A DNA stretch of 10,377 bases from Nitrospirota bacterium (GTDB lineage Bacteria > Nitrospirota > Thermodesulfovibrionia > Thermodesulfovibrionales > JdFR-86), in contig DAOUWH010000034.1 of the NCBI GenBank assembly GCA_030667205.1, positions 1 through 10,377 of the forward strand, read 5' to 3'. Each line of letters starts with the position of its first letter. Position 1 is the first letter of the stretch. Of this stretch, positions 1-4,670 are shown piece after piece. A program made the translations under genes and the position numbers. The notes under the pieces are model-generated. The model had not been told where the DNA came from and made no database searches. It saw only the letters and a program-made list of their open reading frames with translations.

Positions 1-125
1 AGTATCTCGGCCTGTTTCGCCGCCAATGCCTCCGCGGATAACATCTCCGCGCCGTCGCTGCAAGCCGGGGGCGGCGCGATTGTGAGGATATTGTTATGTC
101 CTGTCGCTTTATCGCTTGATTCCAT
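1..125 (-). CDS. Phage protein, N-terminal fragment (possibly terminase large subunit)
   Basis: An open frame starts at ATG 125-123 and runs off the left edge, giving 41 complete codons with no stop. The peptide begins MESSDKATGHNNILTIAPPP and ends in an Ala/Glu-rich helical stretch. The start overlaps the last 17 bases of the preceding gene, and a GAG 7 nt upstream could serve as a weak ribosome site, so translational coupling is likely. No domain can be recognised in this short N-terminus. In Mu-like phages the genes after the lysis block enter packaging (small then large terminase), so a terminase large subunit is a guess from gene order only. Confidence 0.5.
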   Translation of the reverse strand, partial: MESSDKATGHNNILTIAPPPACSDGAEMLSAEALAAKQAEI

Positions 126-354
126 AGTCGTTCTCAAGGATTTCCTTAGCGATGCGAGCAAGCTCTTCAGGGTCTTTTGTTCTGGAGCCTGTCTTGATGG
201 ACAGCTCGATGATTGTCTTTACGAGCGAGGCATACGCGCTCTCGGCCCTGCTGTCGATTTTTCCATTTTGTTTTTCGAAATAAACTTCGTAGGCCTCCTT
301 CCTCGTAAGGAGGTCGTCTATCATCCGTTTTTCGAAGGAGGGCTTATGGCTCAT
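109..354 (-). CDS. Small phage protein, 81 aa, unknown (terminase-small-subunit-like position)
   Basis: This is a charged, mostly helical 81-aa protein without membrane segments or cysteines. Its second half (residues about 38-75) reads as two amphipathic helices ending in a run of acidic and basic residues. ATG 354-352 overlaps the stop of the upstream gene as ATGA, and a GGAG lies 4 nt upstream, so it is the next cistron of the leftward late operon. Its place between the lysis-type genes and the next truncated gene matches where Mu-like phages keep gp26/gp27-type and small terminase genes. The sequence itself does not let me name a family. Confidence 0.7.
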   Translation of the reverse strand: MSHKPSFEKRMIDDLLTRKEAYEVYFEKQNGKIDSRAESAYASLVKTIIELSIKTGSRTKDPEELARIAKEILENDYGIKR

Positions 355-650
355 AGTTCTCCGTCCACTCCTTTTTCCGTGATAAGCTCGTCCAGGAGGT
401 CCCAGCCCGAAGCGCTCAGGGAAGCAAACGATATCTCCACCCCGAAGCCCCTGTGCTTTTTCAGGTGGGAGTAGCCTTTTTCCTCCAGATACCGCAGTTG
501 CGCTTCGAGGTCTCCCCCGGGCATCGGGTAGCCAAGGTTGTCCAGCGCGAACTGGAGGGCCTTTAAATCCAGGGCCCCGGGGTATTCGGTCTTAAGAAGT
601 TTTAACAGTGCAATGCGGATGCGCCTGTTCTTTACGCCTGTTGTGTTCAA
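351..650 (-). CDS. Small winged-helix-like Mu-like phage protein (VpaChn25_0724-type)
   Basis: This 99-aa protein resembles the small conserved protein found in Mu-like phages just before the terminase genes. It begins with a basic helix (residues 7-20, RRIRIALLKLLK) and continues with helix-turn segments (about 25-56, including LKALQFALDNLGYPM and LEAQLRYLEEKGY). This is a winged-helix-like pattern of the kind described for VpaChn25_0724-family proteins. The start is TTG at 650-648, chosen because a strong GAGGAGGT (656-663) sits 5 nt upstream. It overlaps the end of the upstream gene by 59 bases, so its ribosome site lies inside that gene. DNA binding is an inference; no function has been shown from the sequence. 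Confidence 0.75.
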   Translation of the reverse strand: MNTTGVKNRRIRIALLKLLKTEYPGALDLKALQFALDNLGYPMPGGDLEAQLRYLEEKGYSHLKKHRGFGVEISFASLSASGWDLLDELITEKGVDGEL

Positions 651-936
651 GCCTTACCTCCTCGAATGAATTCTGCTGCTGTGCGATGTACCTAAGGAGC
701 ACGAGCATCTCGCGGTGCTCCGAGCTGTCATTGACCACGAAGTCCTGCACCGAGCGAGTGAGCCCCTCTATAGAGGCCGCCTGCGCCCCGAGGGCCTCTG
801 CCTGCGACTGCTGGGCCTCGATGAACCTGCCCCCGAGCCTGCCGGCAATCCTGTAGAGGCCAGCAAGGATGAAAAGCGCGATGAACGCCCCCACGCCTGC
901 ATCCACAAGGGCTTTGATAAAGGTCTGCTCCATCAT
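592..936 (-). CDS. Phage membrane/coiled-coil protein (spanin- or DUF2730-like position)
   Basis: This 114-aa protein has one N-terminal membrane segment (about residues 9-30, VDAGVGAFIALFILAGLY). A long Gln/Ala/Glu-rich helix (about 38-90) follows and probably forms a coiled coil, and the tail is basic. This layout, placed directly after a holin, fits a Rz-like inner-membrane spanin or the DUF2730-like protein of Mu-like phages. I cannot decide between them. ATG 936-934 overlaps the holin stop as ATGA, so translation is coupled. No lipoprotein (Rz1) partner is visible inside or beside it. Confidence 0.7.
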   Translation of the reverse strand: MMEQTFIKALVDAGVGAFIALFILAGLYRIAGRLGGRFIEAQQSQAEALGAQAASIEGLTRSVQDFVVNDSSEHREMLVLLRYIAQQQNSFEEVRLEHNRRKEQAHPHCTVKTS

Positions 937-1337
937 TTCAGGGTGCCTTTCAGGTGGCGGTACATGCGGTCTCCGAAGACGAAGGAGAACGCAGCCCCTG
1001 CCATCTCAAGAAACGCAATGAATACCACTTTCCTTAGCTCCGGCATCGACGTGGCCACATAGATGCCCACGCCAATTGCGGCAAGTACTATCAGGGCCGA
1101 AAGCACATACCTGAACGAGGCCCTCAGGTCTGCCACCCACCGTGAGATCTCGCCGTAGGGGCGGTCAAGCTCGGCCATTGCCTTGAGCCTCTCGGTGCTC
1201 GCCTCCATGAGCCTGAGCTGTTCCTCTACGTTCTGCGGCTCGGCGGGGTCGCCGCCGGTAAGTTTTCTGAAAAGACCCTTTAAACCGTCTGCGGCGACGG
1301 GTACAAGGGCGGGAAGCAGCATCGATAAAATTCCCAT
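933..1337 (-). CDS. Holin, 3TM-type
   Basis: This is a 134-aa protein with a hydrophobic, weakly amphipathic N-terminus (residues 1-17), a charged middle region (about 28-72, rich in Glu and Arg) and two clear membrane segments (about 76-96 and 103-122). The layout matches the phage/GTA 'holin of 3TMs' type, which forms lesions in the inner membrane at the end of the lytic cycle. A strong GAGGAGGT lies 8 nt before ATG 1337-1335. It follows the DUF5675 gene by 4 nt, and the next gene starts on its stop codon. Its position between a putative cell-wall protein and a spanin-like protein supports a lysis cassette. Confidence 0.8.
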   Translation of the reverse strand: MGILSMLLPALVPVAADGLKGLFRKLTGGDPAEPQNVEEQLRLMEASTERLKAMAELDRPYGEISRWVADLRASFRYVLSALIVLAAIGVGIYVATSMPELRKVVFIAFLEMAGAAFSFVFGDRMYRHLKGTLK

Positions 1338-1341
1338 CTCT

Positions 1342-1734
1342 TTAAACCTCCTCTATTAAAAGGTTGAATTTTTCTTTTCCTTCTAAACGTTCCATTAATT
1401 CTCTAAAGGCTTCCCGGCTTGAGAGCACGGCTACGTTTCCCTTTAAAGTTCCGAAGCGGTTGCCCACGAGGATGCAGCCGCGTGTGTCTTCCGGGGTATT
1501 TCCCCTGTGAAACAGGATGTGGGTCCTGCCCGGCACCGAGGCAACCGCGAAGGTCTCGCCGAAGCGGGGTGAGCGCATCCTCCTGCAGGTGTACCTTCCA
1601 CGGGGGATGCATGAGACCTCGGGGCGGTTGCCGGCCCAGGGATTCTCCGCGGTGAGCGCAAAGGGCGCCCCGTTGTCGAGGAGGACGCCGAAGGTCCCCT
1701 CTTCGTCCTGAGCGATGCGTTTAAGGGTTATCAT
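1342..1734 (-). CDS. DUF5675 family protein, likely phage lysis/cell-wall protein
   Basis: This 130-aa protein has the hallmarks of DUF5675. The N-terminal beta segment is LKRIAQDEEGTFGVL, then come CIPRGRYTC (residues 42-50) and the signature HILFHRGNTPEDTRGCILVG (72-91) with His76 and Cys87. The spacing of a conserved His-Gly and a Gly-Cys-Ile recalls the HG...GC(R) core of L,D-transpeptidase-like folds, but that link is my inference. Family members occur in phage lysis cassettes. Acting as the endolysin here would fit the adjacent holin and the absence of any other lysozyme gene in the window. ATG 1734-1732 overlaps the upstream 55-aa gene by 14 bases. Confidence 0.8.
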   Translation of the reverse strand: MITLKRIAQDEEGTFGVLLDNGAPFALTAENPWAGNRPEVSCIPRGRYTCRRMRSPRFGETFAVASVPGRTHILFHRGNTPEDTRGCILVGNRFGTLKGNVAVLSSREAFRELMERLEGKEKFNLLIEEV

Positions 1735-1888
1735 TCTGCTCCTGCTGCTCCCTCAGGATGTCGGTCTCAAAACATGCCCGGCATATGGGGTCTCCCCGCA
1801 GGGGGATGCACGACATCGAGGGCTCGACACTGCAGGGTGGCTGCTCGTTAAGGCGCTTAAGCGACCACCATTCGTAACCGAGTCTCAT
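1721..1888 (-). CDS. Small Cys-containing phage protein, 55 aa
   Basis: A 55-codon frame opens at ATG 1888-1886 behind a good GGAGG (1896-1900) with 7-nt spacing and ends at TAA 1723-1721, overlapping the DUF5675 gene by 14 nt. The peptide starts MRLGYEWWSLKRLNEQPP and carries four cysteines (C19, C27, C36, C39) in a C-x7-C-x8-C-x2-C arrangement, followed by an acidic/Gln-rich helix. Four cysteines in so short a protein suggest a small zinc knuckle, but the spacing is loose. It is the first cistron of the leftward late operon. I do not recognise the family. Confidence 0.7.
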   Translation of the reverse strand: MRLGYEWWSLKRLNEQPPCSVEPSMSCIPLRGDPICRACFETDILREQQEQNDNP

Positions 1889-1911
1889 CGTATGGCCTCC
1901 ACGTCAAAGGC

Positions 1912-1956
1912 GGGAGGGCAGGGCAGGGGCGTTAAATGAAACCCCTGCCCTGCCCT
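1912..1956. repeat. 15-bp GC-rich perfect hairpin containing a G-quadruplex motif
   Basis: AGGGCAGGGCAGGGG (1915-1929) is the exact reverse complement of 1942-1956, with a 12-nt loop, giving an extremely stable stem-loop. The plus strand at 1912-1929 also reads as four G-tracts with loops of 1, 2 and 2 nt. The element lies in the 5' leader region of the leftward late operon, about 25 nt before its first start codon. No T-run follows on either strand, so it is not a textbook intrinsic terminator. Confidence 0.8.
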
Positions 1957-2001
1957 TGGGGGGGCGGGAACCTTATCATCGATTCTCATCGTCATGCACT
2001 G

Positions 2002-2046
2002 AGCATAATCCGGAGACCACTGACTTCGTCCATATGACATGTGTCA
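2002..2046 (-). promoter_or_regulatory. Candidate activator-dependent late promoter (Mor/C-type)
   Basis: On the minus strand a TATGCT -10-like hexamer (2007-2002) has no recognisable -35 box. An interrupted dyad TGACA-TG-TGTCA (2035-2046) is centred about 45 nt upstream of the start point this would give (near 1995). Mor activates the Mu middle promoter from a dyad centred near -43.5, so the geometry fits. It precedes the lysis operon and the window encodes a Mor-family protein. The assignment is inferred from layout only. Confidence 0.35.
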
Positions 2047-2061
2047 GTAGTTGGATGTCAC

Positions 2062-2076
2062 AAACTAAAGTTAATG
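2062..2076. promoter_or_regulatory. Operator-like site O5, distant from the switch
   Basis: AAACTAAAGTTAATG matches the operator at the repressor promoter (AAACTATAGTTAATG, 3798-3812) at 14 of 15 positions. It lies in the gap between the leftward late operon and the moron gene, about 1.4 kb from the other operators. If real, the repressor or Ner-like protein could also act here. Confidence 0.5.
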
Positions 2077-2132
2077 TCCCGCGGAAAGCGCACAGCGGAC
2101 ATGGAGGAAATGCATCCGTAAGAAGCAAATAA

Positions 2133-2162
2133 TTGACTTTTTTTAGGGGCAATTACTAATAT
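2133..2162 (+). promoter_or_regulatory. Promoter of the moron gene
   Basis: TTGACT (2133-2138) and TAATAT (2157-2162) are separated by 18 nt, a near-consensus sigma70 promoter. The -10 box ends only 5 nt before ATG 2168, so transcription should begin at or beside the start codon. No Shine-Dalgarno sequence is positioned for use. Confidence 0.7.
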
Positions 2163-2167
2163 TTATT

Positions 2168-2635
2168 ATGCCTTCTGAGACTCAGCACCACGCTGACGTG
2201 CAGTGCGTAGAGTGCGAGCAGCACATAGACCCGTTTGCGGGCTTCATATGCAAGTCCTGCAAGAGAAGGCCCCTGTGTCAGGACCACGGGGACCCGCAGC
2301 AAAGGGGTTTTTGCATAAAATGCGCCAACCGCATGAGGCGCCGGAAGCTCAACGACCTCAAGGGCGGCCTGAAGAGCATGAAGGGTTTTTTGAGGCTCCT
2401 GCAATTTGTGTTTCTCGTATTTGCCGTATTATTTGTGACCCAGAGGCTGATGCCCGAGGTTGCGCCTGCTTTTATCTGGGACAATTTCTTCGCAAAGCAC
2501 CTTTATGTCTGGGGCGTGCTCTCGGCCGTGGGGTTTGTTGCAATTTACATTGTTTATCTGGGACAGAAAAGCTCCATCAAAAACCTGGAGTTCGAGATTG
2601 CAGGCTCGGGTTCCCTCGCTCAACGAATCAGGTGA
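2168..2635 (+). CDS. Zinc-finger (B-box/cross-brace-like) two-TM protein, probable prophage moron
   Basis: This is a 155-aa protein. Residues 13-52 hold metal-ligand pairs C13/C16, C28/C31, C37/H40 and C49/C52, a cross-brace pattern (CxxC-x11-CxxC-x5-CxxH-x8-CxxC) like B-box/treble-clef zinc domains. A basic linker (54-73) leads to two membrane segments (about 74-92 and 113-131) and a short cytoplasm-like tail. The gene is read against the surrounding phage genes from its own promoter and ends 2 nt from the convergent Mor gene, as expected of a moron added to a prophage. A host-membrane role is likely, for example superinfection exclusion or an unknown stress function. I know of no named relative. 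Confidence 0.75.
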   Translation: MPSETQHHADVQCVECEQHIDPFAGFICKSCKRRPLCQDHGDPQQRGFCIKCANRMRRRKLNDLKGGLKSMKGFLRLLQFVFLVFAVLFVTQRLMPEVAPAFIWDNFFAKHLYVWGVLSAVGFVAIYIVYLGQKSSIKNLEFEIAGSGSLAQRIR

Positions 2636-2637
2636 CG

Positions 2638-2958
2638 TCATCCGCCGTCCTTGAGCAGATTCAGGACTTCCTCCGGAATATCACTTGAAGGGCTGTTCAG
2701 TATCCTCCAGATGTGCCTTTCCGTGAGGCCGTACTTTTGTGCGAGCTTCCTTGCGCTCGTTCCGCCGTCGTAGTCAGCCTTAATGATCGCATCCCTCAGC
2801 CTGCGCATCATCTCGTCAAGGCCCGGCACATACAGGAAGGTACCCCTGAAGGCCCGAGCTATTTTCACGGCGGCCTCGACGCCCGCCACCTCCGCGATGC
2901 GCCTGAGGTCTCCGGGGAGAGCGTCAATAGCGTCAATAAGGTCCTCGTCAGTTTTCAT
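2638..2958 (-). CDS. mor: Mor transcription activator family protein
   Basis: This 106-aa protein fits the Mor/C family of Mu-like phages, which switch on middle or late transcription. It has an N-terminal helical dimerisation region (residues 1-35), the family's beta segment with FLYVPGLDEM (41-50) and a C-terminal helix-turn-helix (about 66-88, GGTSARKLAQKYGLTERHIW). The start ATG 2958-2956 overlaps the upstream stop as ATGA, so it is co-translated with the preceding early gene. Its length is close to that of Mu Mor (about 130 aa). Its likely target is the promoter of the leftward lysis/late operon. Mor and C are paralogous and cannot be told apart here. Only one copy is present in the window. 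Confidence 0.88.
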   Translation of the reverse strand: MKTDEDLIDAIDALPGDLRRIAEVAGVEAAVKIARAFRGTFLYVPGLDEMMRRLRDAIIKADYDGGTSARKLAQKYGLTERHIWRILNSPSSDIPEEVLNLLKDGG

Positions 2959-3458
2959 TTATAACCCTTTCGCAACTTCAGGGTAGAAGACGCCGTGTTA
3001 AAGGAATCCGTGACTCCCCACTTAAACTGTGGGCTGAGGCGTCTTAGCCGCAGGAGCCCGAGCACCTCCTGGCCGGCCTCGCCCACGAGGCGGCTTGTGC
3101 CGGAGTACCGGGTCTTTACCCTGACAAGGTCCTTAAACCTTCTCCCGAGGAGTCTTCTCAGTTCCCGAAGGTTTTTCTCCGGTATCTCCGCCTCGTACCT
3201 CATCGCGACCGTGCAGGTTATCCCTTCGGTCTCAAATGCGACCGTGTGGCCCCCGGCCCGGAGGTCTTCGGCCCTCCGGACAATAAGGGCCTTGGCCTCC
3301 GAGAGCTCGGCCTCGAGGGCCTTAATCCTCCGCCAAAGGCCGTAGGCCCGCCGTATCTCGGCCGAAAGCCCGGGGTCGTTAATTTGATGTCCTTCCCCGC
3401 GCTTCCTGACCGTAATCAGGGCGTCTTTTGTACTAATTTTCTCCGCAATGGTAGCCAT
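2955..3458 (-). CDS. Early phage protein of unknown function, 167 aa, coiled coil
   Basis: This soluble, basic protein has a helical, probably coiled-coil segment (about residues 33-66) rich in Arg, Ala and Glu. A beta-like segment (73-92, VAFETEGITCTVAMRYEAEI) and an Arg-rich helical part (95-115) follow. The last 33 residues look different in composition, overlap an inverted repeat (2988-3044) and end on the Mor start codon. GGAGG precedes ATG 3458-3456 by 6 nt. Operator O1 lies about 16 nt upstream of the start codon, so the gene is probably under repressor or Ner control. It occupies the early-region position where Mu carries transposase genes but shows no DDE or AAA motifs. I do not recognise the family. 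Confidence 0.75.
   Translation of the reverse strand: MATIAEKISTKDALITVRKRGEGHQINDPGLSAEIRRAYGLWRRIKALEAELSEAKALIVRRAEDLRAGGHTVAFETEGITCTVAMRYEAEIPEKNLRELRRLLGRRFKDLVRVKTRYSGTSRLVGEAGQEVLGLLRLRRLSPQFKWGVTDSFNTASSTLKLRKGYK
2988..3044. repeat. Nested inverted repeat inside the 3' end of the early gene
   Basis: AGACGCC (2988-2994) and GGCGTCT (3038-3044) form 7-bp perfect outer arms. Inside them CCCAC (3017-3021) and GTGGG (3029-3033) form a short hairpin with a 7-nt loop. The element is read in frame as part of the 167-aa protein. It may be a small palindromic insertion or the imperfect-hairpin end of an IS200/IS605-like element; no transposase or TnpB remnant adjoins it. Confidence 0.5.
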
Positions 3459-3473
3459 TACACACCTCCATTA

Positions 3474-3487
3474 TTAACTATAGTTAG
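3474..3487. promoter_or_regulatory. Operator O1 (TTAACTATAGTTAG)
   Basis: This is a near-perfect dyad centred on CTATAG between the Ner-like gene (stop at 3491) and the 167-aa early gene (start at 3458). It shares AACTATAGTT with the sites at 3708-3719 and 3797-3810. A leftward promoter just upstream is not clear; TTGATT about 35 nt upstream has no good partner. Confidence 0.7.
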
Positions 3488-3490
3488 TAT

Positions 3491-3688
3491 TTAGCCGAAA
3501 AAATAATCAACATTGCATCCAAGCGCCTCGGCCAGCCTTGTAACGGTGCCTACCCTGGGGTCCTTCCTGCCGTTTTCGATCAACGACACGGACGCAGTGC
3601 TCAATTGCGCGCCAGTAGCAAGCTTCCGCTGGGTCATGCCGAGTTCTTTTCTCTTTTTTGCCAGCCTTCTTGGCCTGAACTTCTTCAT
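3491..3688 (-). CDS. Cro/Ner-like XRE-family HTH regulator, 65 aa
   Basis: This 65-aa protein is almost entirely an XRE helix-turn-helix domain (residues about 8-60). TQRKLATGAQLSTASVSLIE spans the two DNA-reading helices, and LAEALGCNVDYFFG ends the fold. The start ATG 3688-3686 is chosen over upstream starts because GGGAGGT lies 6 nt before it and because the protein then begins at the domain boundary. Divergent position and matching operators make it the Cro/Ner counterpart of the CI-like repressor, expected to turn down the repressor and early promoters. Its own promoter (3719-3747) has an operator over the start point. Confidence 0.88.
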   Translation of the reverse strand: MKKFRPRRLAKKRKELGMTQRKLATGAQLSTASVSLIENGRKDPRVGTVTRLAEALGCNVDYFFG

Positions 3689-3707
3689 GACGTTACCTCC
3701 CTTCCTC

Positions 3708-3719
3708 GAACTATAGTTA
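3708..3719. promoter_or_regulatory. Operator O2 (GAACTATAGTTA)
   Basis: The dyad core AACTATAGTT (3709-3718) lies between the -10 box of the leftward promoter (AGTGTA on the plus strand, 3719-3724) and positions just past the predicted start. A protein bound here would block leftward early transcription. Confidence 0.75.
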
Positions 3720-3747
3720 GTGTAGCCATGGCGAGGGCTCTTGTCAA
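3719..3747 (-). promoter_or_regulatory. Leftward early promoter (Ner-like gene)
   Basis: Read on the minus strand, TTGACA (3747-3742) and TACACT (3724-3719) are 17 nt apart, an almost ideal sigma70 promoter with predicted start near 3712. The transcript keeps a leader of about 24 nt carrying the GGGAGGT ribosome site. Operator O2 sits on the start point. Confidence 0.8.
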
Positions 3748-3755
3748 GAAAAAAA

Positions 3756-3769
3756 TTAACTATTGTTGG
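3756..3769. promoter_or_regulatory. Operator O3, degenerate (TTAACTATTGTTGG)
   Basis: One half-site (TTAACTAT) is perfect and the other is altered (TGTTGG against AGTTAG). It lies between the two divergent promoters, upstream of both -35 boxes. It is probably a weaker site allowing cooperative binding. Confidence 0.55.
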
Positions 3770-3778
3770 AAAAAATGC

Positions 3779-3807
3779 TTGACAAGCGTGAAAAAATAAA
3801 CTATAGT
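3779..3807 (+). promoter_or_regulatory. Repressor promoter
   Basis: TTGACA (3779-3784) and TATAGT (3802-3807) are 17 nt apart. The -10 box lies inside operator O4, so binding there would shut the promoter. The box ends 7 nt before ATG 3815 and no Shine-Dalgarno sequence is present, which predicts a leaderless mRNA like that of lambda cI from PRM. Confidence 0.8.
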
Positions 3808-3810
3808 TAA
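3797..3810. promoter_or_regulatory. Operator O4 (TAAACTATAGTTAA)
   Basis: This dyad is centred on CTATAG and contains the repressor promoter's -10 box (TATAGT). Occupancy by the Ner-like protein, or by the repressor itself, would repress the repressor gene. Confidence 0.75.
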
Positions 3811-3814
3811 TGAA

Positions 3815-4438
3815 ATGAGGACCCTGGGGGAATTTATAAGGGAAAAAAGGCAGGAACAGGGACTGTCGGCCAGGCAGCTTGCCGAGAGGGCCGGGGTCTC
3901 GGACGCTCACATTATATATATAGAGACCGGGCGCAGAAATCCCACATTCTACAAGGTCATGAACATCCTCGATGCCCTCGGCGCGGGAGTTGAGGATTTT
4001 CTCAGGGAGGCCCGTCCGGGTGTGGCCAACATCGAGCCCGCAAGCATAGGCGGCTTTCACCGTGTGCCTGTTATATCGTGGGTCGTGGCCGGCAGGTGGA
4101 AGGATGTCTGCGACGCCTTCGAGCCCGGGGACGCGGACGAATGGATAGAGTCCGACGTCAGGGGCAAAAACGTGTTTGCCCTCAGGGTGGTAGGCGACTC
4201 CATGGAGCCCGAGTTCAAGGAGGGGGTAATCGTGATAGTCTCGCCCCACGTGGAGGCAGTCCCAAACGACTACGTGGTCGTTAAAAACCCCGACGAAGAG
4301 GCCACCTTCAAGCAGCTCAAGAAGTACGGCACGCGGTGGGTGTTGCATCCCCTTAACCCCAAGTACGAGGACCAGGAGGTCTCGCGCGGGGAGTTCAGGA
4401 TAATCGGCAAGGTAGTGAAGAAGGAAAAAAGATACTGA
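3815..4438 (+). CDS. CI-like phage repressor, XRE HTH + S24/LexA-type autoprotease
   Basis: This 207-aa protein has an N-terminal XRE helix-turn-helix domain (residues about 5-62, LGEFIREKRQEQGLSARQLA onward). The C-terminal S24 peptidase domain (about 84-203) has the self-cleavage site Ala92-Gly93, nucleophile Ser129 in VGDSMEPEF and general-base Lys166 in ATFKQL. All catalytic parts are intact, so RecA-stimulated self-cleavage and SOS induction of the prophage are expected. It diverges from the Ner-like gene and faces away from the lytic genes. The start at 3815 is fixed by the promoter ending 7 nt upstream and by the domain start. Mu's own repressor lacks this protease, so control here resembles lambda more than Mu. 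Confidence 0.93.
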   Translation: MRTLGEFIREKRQEQGLSARQLAERAGVSDAHIIYIETGRRNPTFYKVMNILDALGAGVEDFLREARPGVANIEPASIGGFHRVPVISWVVAGRWKDVCDAFEPGDADEWIESDVRGKNVFALRVVGDSMEPEFKEGVIVIVSPHVEAVPNDYVVVKNPDEEATFKQLKKYGTRWVLHPLNPKYEDQEVSRGEFRIIGKVVKKEKRY

Positions 4439-4471
4439 CTCCGGCTTTGAAATGCAGAAAACATGCAAGCA

Positions 4472-4516
4472 CAGGACTGCGCTTTAAACAGGCATTATGT
4501 TTAAAGTGAAGTCCTG
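4472..4516. repeat. Long interrupted hairpin downstream of the repressor
   Basis: The arms CAGGACT (4472-4478) and AGTCCTG (4510-4516) enclose a 3-nt internal loop and a second perfect stem CTTTAAAC (4482-4489) with GTTTAAAG (4499-4506), leaving a 9-nt loop. It starts 33 nt after the repressor stop codon. No T-run follows, so it may stabilise the mRNA end or be a mobile-element end rather than a standard terminator. Confidence 0.7.
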
Positions 4517-4560
4517 CCTGTCGCTTGTCGCGGGATTCCAGAGAAACGTTTCGCAAAAGA

Positions 4561-4604
4561 AGAGATCGCTTCGTCTCATGAGCCGTAGCCCCTCAATGAC
4601 AAGG
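4561..4604. repeat. Remnant of a dispersed chromosomal repeat
   Basis: AGAGATCGCTTCGTCTCATG and, after a few bases, CCCCTCAATGACAAGG resemble the widespread bacterial repeat that reads GATTGCTTCGTCGC... followed by CTCGCAATGACAA. The match is from memory of that repeat and is imperfect, so this is a decayed copy at best. Confidence 0.4.
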
Positions 4605-4629
4605 GAAGCTCTTTGAGTTAGCATCATGA

Positions 4630-4670
4630 GCTTGTCGAAGGATACTGAGCATTGGCATGGTTCGACAAGC
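4630..4670. repeat. Dispersed inverted repeat (GCTTGTCGAA / TTCGACAAGC)
   Basis: Ten-base perfect arms at 4630-4639 and 4661-4670 enclose 21 nt. The words GAGCTTGTCGAAGG and CATGGTTCGACAAGC are typical of a repeat scattered through many bacterial genomes. The common sequel GAGCTCACCATGC follows at 4688-4700, split off by about 17 nt, as if the copy were rearranged. Confidence 0.55.

Noticed and set aside
3689..4468. A minus-strand frame extends the XRE gene to 325 aa across the repressor gene
   Set aside because: It is the antisense of the repressor and switch region. The real start is ATG 3688 with GGGAGGT 6 nt upstream, and the promoter and operators lie in the added part.
4472..4516. Rho-independent terminator of the repressor gene
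   Set aside because: The stem has an internal loop and no T-run follows, so it does not meet the usual pattern, though it could still affect the mRNA end.
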